A stretch of 64,000 nucleotides of DNA from Eubacterium sp. Its GTDB lineage: Bacteria; Bacillota; Clostridia; Peptostreptococcales; Anaerovoracaceae. The position numbers and the translations under genes are program-made. Below, piece by piece: positions 9,268 through 19,692 of the stretch (its first letter is position 1; each line of letters starts with the position of its first letter). The notes beneath the pieces are model-generated. The model saw only the letters and a list, made by a program, of their open reading frames with translations, was not told where the DNA came from and ran no database searches. The DNA is taken from the NCBI GenBank assembly GCA_017533915.1, contig JAFWHX010000015.1:175151-239150 (forward strand). Reading direction: 5' to 3'.

Positions 9268-10723
9268 TGTTCTCTACCGCCTTTATCTTTATGAACGGAA
9301 CGACACACTCATCGATTGAGATGCCGCCGTGACTCATTACATCTTCACCCTTCGCGTCAAAAGAATCGCCAACATCACAGATCAAGTAGTCGTATTCCTT
9401 TGGCAGGTACGTCTTCGGGAATTCCAGCAGACCATACTTTTCCCTCGTGCTGTCCTTGTCAGCAAAGCCCTTCAATACCAACATGCACCGACTTTTCGTT
9501 TCGGTCTCCACGCCGGATGACATGAGCTTGCCCATGCCGCGTCGGGTGGTGTTCCCGTGGTCAGCCGTGATATATACATCGAAACCTGCCGACAAGAACC
9601 TCCGCGTCATCTCCACGAGCTTCTTCTGTCTTGCCATGACGCCTACATCATTAAACATTCCAATGCGGCCTTGCTTCTGGCCGTGCACCATGTCATCGAT
9701 GTCATTGATGATCACCGCGCCGCAGCGAATCAGAGAGCCAAAGTCGGCATCGTATCCTCGCTGGTAGCTGATCTGGTTATCCGCGAATCCCATATTCTTC
9801 GCACAAGCGATGAATTCCTGCTTCTCCTTGCTCTGGCTCCACGGATTCTCCAGTTCTCGCGGATACTTATTTGAAAGCAGGCATTGCCGGGAAACCGAGG
9901 TCACGGTTGGAATCATTGCAAAAGCTGCAGTCTGTTGGTAGTGGACCCCATGAAAAGATTTCGATAGAATACTCCAATCAAACTCAGCCATACCGTCCAT
10001 GACAACGATGATGAACTTCTTGCTGTGCTCGTGCATGAATTCCATTGCTTTGCTCACCAGCACCGGACTTTCCCGATCCATGCTGGTGGAGAGCTTTCCG
10101 TACTGGCTCAGGATGTAATCCCGAAATCGTCTGTTGATTTCTGTGGTGTCCATTGCAAGATCATATTGGACAGCCATACAGTCGATGCGTGCCTTCTCCT
10201 CGGCAATGGCAAACCACTCTTTATAGTCTGTGCAGCTTTCGGATCGCCGCAAAAGCTCCTGATAGCTGCTCACCAAATTGTGCTTGATGTTTTCCTTGGA
10301 ATAAGCCTCTACCCGAAGGAACTGCTCCGTTGCAGCCGTGGATCGATATTGGTCATACGTCCGCTCGTATGCAGAGCTCACGAGGTCATAAGTTTCAGGG
10401 CCTCTCTCCCGGAGCACTGCAGTATTCAAGCGCGGGAACAGGTCGGCCAGCGACACCTTGTAAGCTGTCAGCCTCCGGCGCAGATCATACGGAACGTACT
10501 GCTCCGGTGTGACCACGACGGCGATGCGGCCTTCCTTGGATTTGATTTTTGCTTCATATTCGATTCGGAAGCTGAGGTCATCATGGTACATGACGATCTC
10601 AAAACCACGTGCCTTAAAGCCATCCGTGAATCGAGTATCCTCGGTCAGATGATCAGCATCAATGAGCAGGATTTTGTCCGCATATTTTGCAGCCGACTTC
10701 TCGTACACGTAGTCCGCAAACAT
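9260..10723 (-). CDS. pglZ: BREX phosphatase-like protein PglZ
   Basis: A 487-residue protein whose C-terminal half is a PglZ domain of the alkaline phosphatase superfamily. Visible landmarks are VVMDGMAEFDW (metal-binding Asp about 243), the PTVTSVSRQ nucleophile region (about 280), TADHGNTTRRG (Asp about 388, His about 389) and HGGISIDECVVPF near the C terminus. PglZ is the hallmark of every BREX type and is needed for defence and, in systems studied, for methylation. It is shorter than the PglZ of Pgl and type 1 loci because its N-terminal region is compact. Its start lies three bases behind the helicase stop, and its stop overlaps brxA. Confidence 0.9.
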   Translation of the reverse strand: MFADYVYEKSAAKYADKILLIDADHLTEDTRFTDGFKARGFEIVMYHDDLSFRIEYEAKIKSKEGRIAVVVTPEQYVPYDLRRRLTAYKVSLADLFPRLNTAVLRERGPETYDLVSSAYERTYDQYRSTAATEQFLRVEAYSKENIKHNLVSSYQELLRRSESCTDYKEWFAIAEEKARIDCMAVQYDLAMDTTEINRRFRDYILSQYGKLSTSMDRESPVLVSKAMEFMHEHSKKFIIVVMDGMAEFDWSILSKSFHGVHYQQTAAFAMIPTVTSVSRQCLLSNKYPRELENPWSQSKEKQEFIACAKNMGFADNQISYQRGYDADFGSLIRCGAVIINDIDDMVHGQKQGRIGMFNDVGVMARQKKLVEMTRRFLSAGFDVYITADHGNTTRRGMGKLMSSGVETETKSRCMLVLKGFADKDSTREKYGLLEFPKTYLPKEYDYLICDVGDSFDAKGEDVMSHGGISIDECVVPFIKIKAVENNG

Positions 10724-10726
10724 CCG

Positions 10727-13399
10727 TCACGCCTCCAATCTGATCAGAATTTCCAGTTTGAAATCTGGGTATATCTGGCTCCCGGCCTTGTGAGCCTCTT
10801 CGATATTGGCCTTTTCCTGTGCCAGCTTGCGCAGCCGAGATGCTCTGATATTCTCAATGCCGATGTGTTCAGCAGCTTCCGTCCGCAGCTGAAGCGCATA
10901 CATATATTTGTTGTAGCTTTCCTGATTCTTCTGAATCCGCTTGTCCTTCATCTCAATAAAGGTATCAAACGCGAACTCGACGGCCATCTTCTCCAGCCGA
11001 TCATAGGTCTCGCCGTCGATGTTCGGGACGGAACAGACGGTCAAGCGCGAGGTTGGATCGAGGAACACGTCCATCAGACGTTTCCCGGCCATCGGTCGTA
11101 GCACAAAGTTCTCATTAATGAAAATCGGTATGATCCGCTTGTCGTCAGGATCGTTGGAGATCGTGAGCTCCCACAGCATGAAGAATCCAGCCTCGTTGGG
11201 GAAGTTCTGGATGCCAACCGACATCAATGGAGACTTCCGGTCCTGCAGAACATCAGTCTGCAAATGCTGAATGATATCGGAATCAGTAATGGCGATGCGG
11301 TCAATCAGCTTCAGGTCGCGGCCTTGCCAGCTGTCATAATAGGCAAGCATCTGTCGCAGCGCCGTATCCACGTCAAAGTCGGAACCCTGCCCAACGAGCT
11401 GGGACAGGTCCTTCTCCTCCCGGATGACGTCTTTATACTTCTTGGAATTCTGGAGCTGCTGCTTCATTTCCGACTCGACCGGGTACATGTTCTCCTCGAC
11501 CTTGGACGGCCTGCCAATGGAGCGCATATACACCTCGGTGAAATCAAGCTCGGCCACTTCGCTATCGAGGACATCGGAATATTTATCGACACCCATCTCT
11601 TCGAGGATCACGGAGAGTTTTTCTTCCAGTACCTCGCGCACCCGGTTTTCCACGGTATCGCCGACGATGAAGTTGTAAATATGGACGTCCCGCGTCTGGC
11701 CAATACGGTCGGCGCGTCCGCAACGCTGCTCGATCTTCATCGGATTCCAAGGGAGATCGTAGTTGATGATGATGTTGGCGAACTGCAGGTTGAGACCTTC
11801 TCCACCGGCATCCGTGGAAATGAAGATATTGCTGTGCTCCCGGAACTCCCGCAGGGCAGCGTCACGATCTTCGACAGACATGCTGCCGTTGAGGATGGTC
11901 ACGGTGAATCCCTTGTTCACCAGCAGTTCCCGGAGGTAGAGCTGTGTGGCCACAAACTCGGTGAAAACGATGACCTTCTGGTCACGGTCTTCGCTCAGGA
12001 GCGCGTCCAGCGTATCGGTGAGCGTTTCCACCTTGACGTCCGGATGCTGGAACTCCGCCTGCTTTGCCACGGCGATGATCCGCTCCAACTCTGCGATTTC
12101 TTCCTCCATGTCGAGGGACATGGCCTCCAGCGCTTCCTCTACGCCGTCCTCGATATTCAGGTCTTCCAAATCTTCCTCGGTCAGCGTACCCAGCCGGGTG
12201 TTCTGCGTTTTCAGGACGTTGAGTCTCCGCTCCAAGCTCTGGCGCACCGCCGCCGTGCTGCTGGTGACCATGCGCTGCATAATGATCAGCAGGAAGATCA
12301 GACACATGTTTTTCTTCTTGTTTCGCAGTGCCTTATTGTATGTCTTTGCCACATAGGAACTCACCATCTGGTAGAGCTCCTTCTGCAAGGAGTGACGCTC
12401 GTCCCACTGCAGCGTGACCAGATGCGTAATCCTGTTCTTAAACAGCAGATTACCGTTGTTGTCGATGGCCTCGCGCTTTTCCGTCCGGATTAGGTATGGC
12501 GCGACCTGCTCTTTCACGATGGATTTGGCATTCGGGAAGGCCTCCGCATCCAGCAGACGTACCAGCCGCAGGAACGGCTCTGTCTTCCCGTTGTGCGGTG
12601 TCGCGGACAGAAGTAGTAAATACGGGCTTGCCTGCGAGAGCAAGTTGCCCAGCTTGTACCGCGCCACCTCTCCGGAGGAACCGGCGACCCGGTGTGCCTC
12701 GTCGATGATGACCAGATCCCAACCGCTGTTGATGATGGAGTAGATGCGCTCCTCGTTGTATTTTTCTACCTTCTCGTCCGTCCACCCGGCGCGTTTCTCC
12801 AGTGGCTTGATAGAGTCCATCGGAGAAATGACCTGATCGTACTGGCCGTAAACGTCATCGCTGTCCGTCAAACGCTTGATGGTGTCGTAGTCGGACGGCA
12901 GGATCACCTGAAACCGCTCGTGGAATTTCTCTTGCATCTCAGACGCCCACTGCGTCACCAGACCGGTCGGGCAGACCACCAAGACGCGCTGCACGAGGCC
13001 ACGGGCTTTCAGTTCCTTGATGATCATCCCGGCTTCGATGGTTTTTCCGAGTCCCACTTCATCGGCAAGGATGTATCGGATGTTATTTGTCTCCATCGCT
13101 CGATTAAGCACATGGAGCTGGTGCGGCAACGGAATGATGCCGCTGGAGAGGGAGGACAGCAGGCCGCCCGCTGTCTCGTTTTTGATCTTGGACAGCAAGG
13201 TGACATAGCGCAGATAGTTCTCATCGTAGAGGATTCCACTGCTCTCAATATTCAGTTGTTCCTCGCTGACCTTGTACACCTTCCCGGTTGCCGGATTGAA
13301 AACCTTGTAGGACACATAGCCCCACACGTCGATTTTCTCCAGCACCTGCACGTTTGTGCCGGTGGTGGTATCAAAGGCGAAATCACCGATGTTCAGCAT
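10727..13399 (-). CDS. brxHII: BREX helicase BrxHII (SNF2/RapA-like)
   Basis: An 890-residue superfamily 2 translocase. Motif I is LADEVGLGKT (about residues 111-120), motif II IIDEAHR (about 231-237) and motif III LLLSATPHNGKT. The C-terminal helicase lobe has IFISTDAGGEGLNLQFAN and QRCGRADRIGQ (motifs V and VI). The arrangement resembles RapA/SNF2 proteins, ATP-driven DNA translocases rather than unwinding helicases. In type 3 BREX this gene lies between pglXI and pglZ, exactly as here. All catalytic motifs look intact. It is cotranscribed, with 18 bases to the gene upstream and 3 bases to pglZ. Confidence 0.88.
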   Translation of the reverse strand: MLNIGDFAFDTTTGTNVQVLEKIDVWGYVSYKVFNPATGKVYKVSEEQLNIESSGILYDENYLRYVTLLSKIKNETAGGLLSSLSSGIIPLPHQLHVLNRAMETNNIRYILADEVGLGKTIEAGMIIKELKARGLVQRVLVVCPTGLVTQWASEMQEKFHERFQVILPSDYDTIKRLTDSDDVYGQYDQVISPMDSIKPLEKRAGWTDEKVEKYNEERIYSIINSGWDLVIIDEAHRVAGSSGEVARYKLGNLLSQASPYLLLLSATPHNGKTEPFLRLVRLLDAEAFPNAKSIVKEQVAPYLIRTEKREAIDNNGNLLFKNRITHLVTLQWDERHSLQKELYQMVSSYVAKTYNKALRNKKKNMCLIFLLIIMQRMVTSSTAAVRQSLERRLNVLKTQNTRLGTLTEEDLEDLNIEDGVEEALEAMSLDMEEEIAELERIIAVAKQAEFQHPDVKVETLTDTLDALLSEDRDQKVIVFTEFVATQLYLRELLVNKGFTVTILNGSMSVEDRDAALREFREHSNIFISTDAGGEGLNLQFANIIINYDLPWNPMKIEQRCGRADRIGQTRDVHIYNFIVGDTVENRVREVLEEKLSVILEEMGVDKYSDVLDSEVAELDFTEVYMRSIGRPSKVEENMYPVESEMKQQLQNSKKYKDVIREEKDLSQLVGQGSDFDVDTALRQMLAYYDSWQGRDLKLIDRIAITDSDIIQHLQTDVLQDRKSPLMSVGIQNFPNEAGFFMLWELTISNDPDDKRIIPIFINENFVLRPMAGKRLMDVFLDPTSRLTVCSVPNIDGETYDRLEKMAVEFAFDTFIEMKDKRIQKNQESYNKYMYALQLRTEAAEHIGIENIRASRLRKLAQEKANIEEAHKAGSQIYPDFKLEILIRLEA

Positions 13400-13417
13400 G
13401 CTAACCTCTCCATATCT

Positions 13418-15991
13418 TTACACGCGGCTCAGGCTGATATCGTAGTACATCAGGAGATTCGGATCTTCCTGAATGGTCTGCTCAGGCAGCCGGTTTGCAA
13501 TGTCCACGATGGCCTGATAGTTCTTATCCTTCCAGAGGCGAGAGAAACCGACGCGGATGGCCTCGGAGCGGAACAACTTGAGCTTACCCTTGCTATTCAT
13601 ATAGCCTTCAAATTCCTTCCAGAGCTTTTTCTCGCGGAGTTTGGCCACATCACCTTCCTTGGTGACATCTGGGATATACCAGCGACCTTTCTCATCCTGA
13701 AGGAAGTTCTCCTCCAGAAGAACAGCTAACTCAGGCATTGCCTCGTAACGGTCTACCGATTTTACTTCCTGCATGAACTTAGGCTGGATTTCTTGATAGG
13801 TTTGAGGCCCACCAAACTCATCGCTAAGCTGCTGATAGAGCCAAGAAATTGCAGTTTTTTCGTTTGTTACAAACATACTGAATTGAATCGGTTCGACCTC
13901 ATTAACAATACGCGCAGTATCGTATTCATTTACCTGATCAGGCAAGAAATACATATCATCTCTCTTCAAAAATTTATCTTCAAGACCACGATAAAAATCT
14001 GGAGCGTCCATGGGCACTGGGATACCTTGCATGATATGGTAGGCAACCATTCGATCAAACAACAGAAACGCCTGCCTCTCCGCAATGATCTCAATCCGAT
14101 TGTTCTTAATAACAACCACAGGTATATTTTCAAGGTGTTGACGAACAAAAGCCCATGCAGTGAGAGGAGAACCAGCATTCTCCATGAACTCTCTACGGAA
14201 GCTGTCGTGAGGCTTGTAAGCAGAAATGATGAGGTCCTGTTTAATCGCTTGGCTCGCTCCTTTGACCTGATTGAAACTACCCTGATTCTTGTCGAGTGTA
14301 CGGACATCAGCAATAATAAACCCTGCTTTACCAAGAGCAGCCTGAATAGCATTCCACACCGCATTCTTTGAATTATGAAACTCAACCGTCATCCATCTGT
14401 TAGGTTTCAAAACCCGCGCGAATTCCGAGAAGCACTCCGCCATTGTTTCTTGATAAAACGGCAGCTTCTTGTTCTGGGTTCTATTCATTATGGCTTCACT
14501 TGAGACATTTGTGTGGACTTTAAGCCACGACTCCCATACGAAGCTCAGTTCTGAATACATCAGATTATCTCCAAATGGCGGATCAACAAAAACATAGTCA
14601 ATTGAACTATCAGGTATATTTCGCAAATCCGTTGATGACTGGCAAGAAACGATGGCAGAATGATTTCTTCCTACTTTGGAAAAGGCATTAGTCACGCTTT
14701 TAATTCTCTCTGCAAGAAGCTCGACAATCGATGTCTCGACTGAAAGAGAAGGGAAATAAATGACACCAGTTAAATACCCCGCATTCCAGCCGCCTCCGCC
14801 AAACAAGAAATTGTGCATATGGACTTTGTTCATTTTTGTGGCGCGTAGGATGAAAGCGGTAATAACAAATTTCATCTGCTCGCTTGCTTCATTCCAAATA
14901 GTCGAAAGCGCATAGAGATTTCGTTTTTGGAAAAAATAATCTACTGAGGTTATTCCTTTATTAATAGCTTCTTGTGTTTTATCTCCCGCAGGAATTGGAT
15001 CTGTCGGATACCAATATGGGATTTCAAGTTCTTTTACTCTTTCTATCAAAGAAAGATCAGCCTCATCAGGCGTTTTTTCCCCTCTACGGCCGGATGTCGT
15101 TGTATATGTTATTAAGACCGGTACCTGCTTCGGAATAGAAACCGGTTCTCTTTTCCGCGGATCAAAAACAATCTCTTTTGCGATTATGCTTTCCCGCTTC
15201 GATAATGAGGCGTTACATCCCGGACAATTGTACTTTTCGTACATTTTTTTATTTGGCCGGTCCACTGCCACGTCCCAAAAAACAAACTCTTTTCCGCAAT
15301 GTGGGCACACCATGACATCAGACCAGACAGTATAGTTGATGGTAGCATCGTAACGATCATCATCTATCGAGAACTGTCCTGAGCGTGGAGCTTCACTTTT
15401 TGTTTTATACATCCACCCACATTCCTGCCTTAACTTTGCAAGTAGGGTTTCAGCCTCCGTTCTCAATGCCTCCAAATCAAAGCCTGCATTATATCGATTT
15501 GCTATGTGAGTAGCAACCGGAGCTAAATCAACGAGTATAGCTTTCCTTTCACCAAACTCTCCTCCCTCTATACGATTACGATACTCTATCTGTTCAAGTG
15601 AAGAAAAGGAGCCACAGGCTTTGGCAGCGACACCCGTCATTCCAGTTCCACAAAAGCCATCCAGAATAATATCGCCGGGTTTTGTGTAATGGAGGATATA
15701 ATTGATAATAGCCTTATACGGGACCTTCGTATGATATGTGTGTGCGGTATAAATAGGATCTGATTTTCCCTCACTTACATCAGCGGCAAAAGGCTCACAA
15801 TGATAATCATCTGTAGCCTCATCATAAGGGGTTCCATATTCCTGAATGAACTCCTCAATAAACGGATTTGGACACGCCGTATAAAACGGTGCATCTGAAA
15901 GCGCAATAATGTCCTCGTCGGTACCGATAGGGAACCCTTCGATGCCACGGACTTTATCGATATCCTCTTTGGTCAGTTTTCTACGTTCCAT
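13418..15991 (-). CDS. pglX: BREX adenine-specific DNA methyltransferase PglXI
   Basis: An 857-residue DNA methyltransferase. The AdoMet-binding motif DGFCGTGMTG (about residues 111-120) precedes the catalytic motif DPPF (about 470-473), and a zinc-ribbon CPHC...CPGC lies between them (about residues 215-250). This order and the DUF1156-like N terminus fit the PglXI form found in type 3 BREX, not the PglX of types 1 and 2. It should methylate adenine in a non-palindromic host motif to mark self DNA, the discrimination step of BREX. Codon use in 13.8-15.9 kb is more A+T-rich than in the flanking BREX genes, which may reflect exchange of the specificity gene. Confidence 0.88.
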   Translation of the reverse strand: MERRKLTKEDIDKVRGIEGFPIGTDEDIIALSDAPFYTACPNPFIEEFIQEYGTPYDEATDDYHCEPFAADVSEGKSDPIYTAHTYHTKVPYKAIINYILHYTKPGDIILDGFCGTGMTGVAAKACGSFSSLEQIEYRNRIEGGEFGERKAILVDLAPVATHIANRYNAGFDLEALRTEAETLLAKLRQECGWMYKTKSEAPRSGQFSIDDDRYDATINYTVWSDVMVCPHCGKEFVFWDVAVDRPNKKMYEKYNCPGCNASLSKRESIIAKEIVFDPRKREPVSIPKQVPVLITYTTTSGRRGEKTPDEADLSLIERVKELEIPYWYPTDPIPAGDKTQEAINKGITSVDYFFQKRNLYALSTIWNEASEQMKFVITAFILRATKMNKVHMHNFLFGGGGWNAGYLTGVIYFPSLSVETSIVELLAERIKSVTNAFSKVGRNHSAIVSCQSSTDLRNIPDSSIDYVFVDPPFGDNLMYSELSFVWESWLKVHTNVSSEAIMNRTQNKKLPFYQETMAECFSEFARVLKPNRWMTVEFHNSKNAVWNAIQAALGKAGFIIADVRTLDKNQGSFNQVKGASQAIKQDLIISAYKPHDSFRREFMENAGSPLTAWAFVRQHLENIPVVVIKNNRIEIIAERQAFLLFDRMVAYHIMQGIPVPMDAPDFYRGLEDKFLKRDDMYFLPDQVNEYDTARIVNEVEPIQFSMFVTNEKTAISWLYQQLSDEFGGPQTYQEIQPKFMQEVKSVDRYEAMPELAVLLEENFLQDEKGRWYIPDVTKEGDVAKLREKKLWKEFEGYMNSKGKLKLFRSEAIRVGFSRLWKDKNYQAIVDIANRLPEQTIQEDPNLLMYYDISLSRV

Positions 15992-16001
15992 TTACCGCAC
16001 C

Positions 16002-19000
16002 TCACTTCCGCTTTACTACAATGCGCAACTTGCTGGTATCCTTGCCCTTTGTATAGGCTCCGAGAATCTCCTTGATCCTTGCGGCAAACGCAGCCTCGTC
16101 CAGAGGCGGCAGTTCCTCCAACTTCTGCAGCAAATCCTCCGTATCGATGACGACCGGCTCGAAGCCCTGCAGCAGCGCCGTGATCGCCTTGACGAAGAAG
16201 TCATCCACACGCCTCGGAAGCTCGCCGGAGCTTTCAAAGTCATCAATGGCTTTCTTCTGATCCGCCGTCAGGTATTCCTTCTGGCTGGCCACGATGGGAT
16301 CGGAGATGGTATCCAACAGCGTCTTTGTCCACTCCGCCACAAGGTCGTCAATTCTGGTCTCAATGTTGTCCAGCTGACCGTAGACGTTCTTCGCATGGTC
16401 GCCAAGCTGGTAACGGCAGTGCGGACAAATGTGTGTGGATTTCAGCTCCTCCGGTGTCAGCTCGTAGCAGACCGTCAACCCGGAGATGTCTTGCTCAATG
16501 GCGGAGAGCTTTGCCGAGGACACGATCTCGATGCCGCGCAGCTTTTTCAGTTTGGCCAGCGCAGCACTCTCCTGAATCTGACCGCGCCGTTTGGCATCTG
16601 TGATGTCGAGGCGCTTTTTCTTATGCTCGTCAAAGTAAATGCCGATGTACTTGTCCTTCACCTTGGAGAGCGCAGCTTCTACCTGTTGGGCAGCAACGTC
16701 TGCCAGTGTGCCGTCCATGATGCTGTCACGGCTCTCGCGGAACGCGGTCTTTGCTTGATCGATCTCAGACTTGAAAGCAGCACCAAGGTCTATGTATTCG
16801 ATGTTGGAGATGTACCCCACGATGGATGCGCACTCCGCCTTGAAATCCGCATAGCGCATGATGATTTCGACCAGTGCAATCTGGTCGGCCAGAGCGTCCA
16901 CTGCCTCCATTGAAAGCGTGAAGTTGTTCAGCTTTGCCGGAGTGTTGAACTTTGCGCCATAGTTGCTGAATTCATCTCTGACAGATTCGCAGGCCTTCTT
17001 CATGCGATTCATGTCCATCGCGTTCACAAGAGGCTCTCCCCAGAGCTCGAATCCGTCTGTCAGCTTTCTGGCTGCAAGCACGGAGCCGTTGCTCAGTTCC
17101 TTAGCCTTCGTCAACAGGTCGGTCACGGCCTTCTCGCGCTCATTCGGATTGTCCAGCAGCACAGGATTCAGGCCGAGCACATCAAACAGGTGCTTCAGCT
17201 CCGCCATTGCGATCTGCGCCGGTCTGGACAAATACTTGAATTCATAGAGATCCATCACGCCGATCTTCGGCACCTGATCCAGATTGGACGCCGTGATCGT
17301 CGTGCCGTTCTTCAGCGTGATCACCGCGTAGCCAGCGTACACCATCGACAGGAAAATGATCGGAGTGTACATGTTGCTGATCTGGAACTTTTTGTCGAAG
17401 CTCTCATACAGATCGGTATCGAACAGATCGGAGAAATTAAGCACACCCTGTGGCGGAAGCTCCCTGATCTTATCGATATAGTACATGGCGTACTTGGAGC
17501 CTTCCGGCTTGATCTTCTCGCCGTCCAGCACGCCAAAGCTCTGCAGCATGGCTGCCGCCTGTTGATTCTTTCTCCCGGCAAAATAGTCGAATGCGGCGCG
17601 AGCGGCATCGGCTCTATTCTTCCGGGTGAGCTTGGTACGGAACACCGGGAACTCCGGATACTTCGTGCAGAAATACTGATCGAACACGATGGACGCCGCC
17701 AGATCGATGGTGTCCTTAAAGGTCATGTCGCGGTTGTACTTGCCTTTCAGCACTTCGATCATCTGACGCATGTGGTGGTCGTAAGTCACATTGAAGCAGG
17801 TGTTCTTATTCTCGCTGAGGAACTTCACCAGCTTCTTGCGGTGCGCTGCCGCCTTGTTAGAATAGGCCTCTCTATCCTTTCCCTCACTGATCTGGGCAAG
17901 GCTGGATGCAGCGGCATAAAGGCGGAGCATTTCTTTGAACTCATCATTGCCACGGAAGAAGAGATAAACCTCGTCCGGGAGATTCTGAATATTCGGTTCC
18001 CCAGCACCGTAAGGCGGCATGATGTGGATATAGAAATCCCGCTCCGGCTGGGCCGTGCTCCGTTCTCCCGGAAGTCCCATGAACAGGTAGCCTTCGCGGA
18101 AGATGTTATGAGATTCCCAATTCAGGTCGTATTCGTAGATTTCAAAGTTAGTTACATACTGCTTGGCATCCCATTCGAGGCAGGAATAGACCACCTTGTA
18201 GAAATAGGTATTCAGCTCGGACTCCGCCATAACAGTGGCTTTCTGCTTGATCTTCTCGTCGTAGTCCACGATCTTATCAACGTCGATGTAATACTGATTG
18301 TTGGCGTCATTGAAGATGATGAACTGGCCGGAAACCGTCGTCATGATGGACTTCAATGTGGCATTGACTGTACCCAGCAGGAAGTCGGCATCCTGCTCCG
18401 GCATTGGGAGATACAGGCACAGATCGTCCTTCAGGTTTTCTGCCGTCATACCAAACTGCACGTCAAGGCCGTTCGTGGTCAGGCGATGGACGCTCAAAGC
18501 ATAGATGATCTTGATGGCCAGCGGCTTATATGCCGGTTTCGGGAACGCACGGTTGATGATATCCTCCAGCTGCTGGCTGGCATTCACCACGCGACTAATG
18601 GTCACATCGCTCTTCAGGAGACCGTTGGACTTAATGGCAGGCCAATAATCATCAAAAGAGTAGATACCCGGTGCGTCTGTCGGGACCTCGGTATCAAAAA
18701 TCTTCCGGATGCAGGTCGAGATGTTTTTCAGGATGTGCCGGTTCTCGATCAGGTAGATCCGGTTGAACACATCTATATAGGAAGGATGGATCGGGAACAG
18801 GTCCACAAACTCCTCCAGCCGGGAGGACATGCCGGTGTAAAGGCTCGTGAATTTTTCCAGATGCTTGCGGATGAGTGCCTTTTGCTCAGGCGTCTTTTTC
18901 AGGATACGCTCAGAAACGACGTAGGCCGTTGCCTCCTTCGTGATGATGATCTGCGTGAAACGGTCACCGACCTTCTTCAGCGTCTCGCTGACAAAGCTGA

Positions 19001-19679
19001 AGCGCGGGTTATCAAAGACCTTCTCCTGAACACCGCAGATAACGCGAAGTCGGGACTTGGAGCACATCTCTGCCATCGACTGCAGGAAGGCAAGGTCGAG
19101 AACAATCTGTCTCTCATCGCGTGAGGTCAGATACGACAGAAGCTCGTCGATGACGATGAGATAACCCTTGTCCGGGTACTTCTCCTGAAACTTTGTCATT
19201 GCCTCTTTGATGATCCGAGAATTGTCGCGGACATTGTCGAGGTTAGGGACCTCGTAGTCAATGCCTCTGGCAGCAAAGTCATCCTCAATCTCGCCCATGA
19301 TGATCTCGCGCAACGGCATGGTCAAACCGTCCACCTTCATTCGGAGGACTTCGAACTTTCCGGCGATGATCTCCATGTTGTGAGCGAAGTTCTTATTCTG
19401 CAGATACTGCAGGTTCTCCTCGTCGGTGGCCACCGCAGCAATCACGGACATCAGGTGGGATTTACCGGTACCGAAGTTACCAACAACCATGATGGCCTTG
19501 TTGTCCACCACGTCCTCCATTTGGAGCTGGTCGATGACCGGAGCCTGCATGCCTTCAGCCATTGCATCGGACATGACATAGGTGCTGACGGCATCCCTTG
19601 CTGCTGACTTCTCAGCAGTCTCCAGCAGCTGAATCGTCGATTCGATTGGCTTAAAGCTGATCAGTTCTGAATACTTCAT
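16002..19679 (-). CDS. brxC: BREX ATPase BrxC/PglY (DUF6079-like)
   Basis: A very large AAA-type ATPase of 1225 residues. Walker A is GNFGTGKSH (about residues 67-75) and Walker B YLIVIDELLSYL (about 180). A C-terminal cysteine pair motif (HICPHCRYQLGD) and long helical arms follow. BrxC/PglY is present in nearly every BREX type and is thought to form the ATP-driven core of the complex. I choose the ATG at 19679, which has GGGAGG at correct spacing, over the ATG eight codons upstream, whose start lies inside the end of brxF. It is cotranscribed with brxF (13-base gap) and with the methyltransferase downstream (10 bases). Confidence 0.9.
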   Translation of the reverse strand: MKYSELISFKPIESTIQLLETAEKSAARDAVSTYVMSDAMAEGMQAPVIDQLQMEDVVDNKAIMVVGNFGTGKSHLMSVIAAVATDEENLQYLQNKNFAHNMEIIAGKFEVLRMKVDGLTMPLREIIMGEIEDDFAARGIDYEVPNLDNVRDNSRIIKEAMTKFQEKYPDKGYLIVIDELLSYLTSRDERQIVLDLAFLQSMAEMCSKSRLRVICGVQEKVFDNPRFSFVSETLKKVGDRFTQIIITKEATAYVVSERILKKTPEQKALIRKHLEKFTSLYTGMSSRLEEFVDLFPIHPSYIDVFNRIYLIENRHILKNISTCIRKIFDTEVPTDAPGIYSFDDYWPAIKSNGLLKSDVTISRVVNASQQLEDIINRAFPKPAYKPLAIKIIYALSVHRLTTNGLDVQFGMTAENLKDDLCLYLPMPEQDADFLLGTVNATLKSIMTTVSGQFIIFNDANNQYYIDVDKIVDYDEKIKQKATVMAESELNTYFYKVVYSCLEWDAKQYVTNFEIYEYDLNWESHNIFREGYLFMGLPGERSTAQPERDFYIHIMPPYGAGEPNIQNLPDEVYLFFRGNDEFKEMLRLYAAASSLAQISEGKDREAYSNKAAAHRKKLVKFLSENKNTCFNVTYDHHMRQMIEVLKGKYNRDMTFKDTIDLAASIVFDQYFCTKYPEFPVFRTKLTRKNRADAARAAFDYFAGRKNQQAAAMLQSFGVLDGEKIKPEGSKYAMYYIDKIRELPPQGVLNFSDLFDTDLYESFDKKFQISNMYTPIIFLSMVYAGYAVITLKNGTTITASNLDQVPKIGVMDLYEFKYLSRPAQIAMAELKHLFDVLGLNPVLLDNPNEREKAVTDLLTKAKELSNGSVLAARKLTDGFELWGEPLVNAMDMNRMKKACESVRDEFSNYGAKFNTPAKLNNFTLSMEAVDALADQIALVEIIMRYADFKAECASIVGYISNIEYIDLGAAFKSEIDQAKTAFRESRDSIMDGTLADVAAQQVEAALSKVKDKYIGIYFDEHKKKRLDITDAKRRGQIQESAALAKLKKLRGIEIVSSAKLSAIEQDISGLTVCYELTPEELKSTHICPHCRYQLGDHAKNVYGQLDNIETRIDDLVAEWTKTLLDTISDPIVASQKEYLTADQKKAIDDFESSGELPRRVDDFFVKAITALLQGFEPVVIDTEDLLQKLEELPPLDEAAFAARIKEILGAYTKGKDTSKLRIVVKRK

Positions 19680-19692
19680 CCTTGCTACCTCC

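Noticed and set aside
10025-12493. Long plus-strand frames opposite pglZ and the helicase (10025-11101, 11264-12493)
   Set aside because: They are antisense to genes with intact catalytic motifs and have His/Val/Leu-rich shadow composition.
17190-19124. 644-codon plus-strand frame opposite brxC
   Set aside because: Shadow of the brxC reading frame; no domain, no ribosome site, biased residues.
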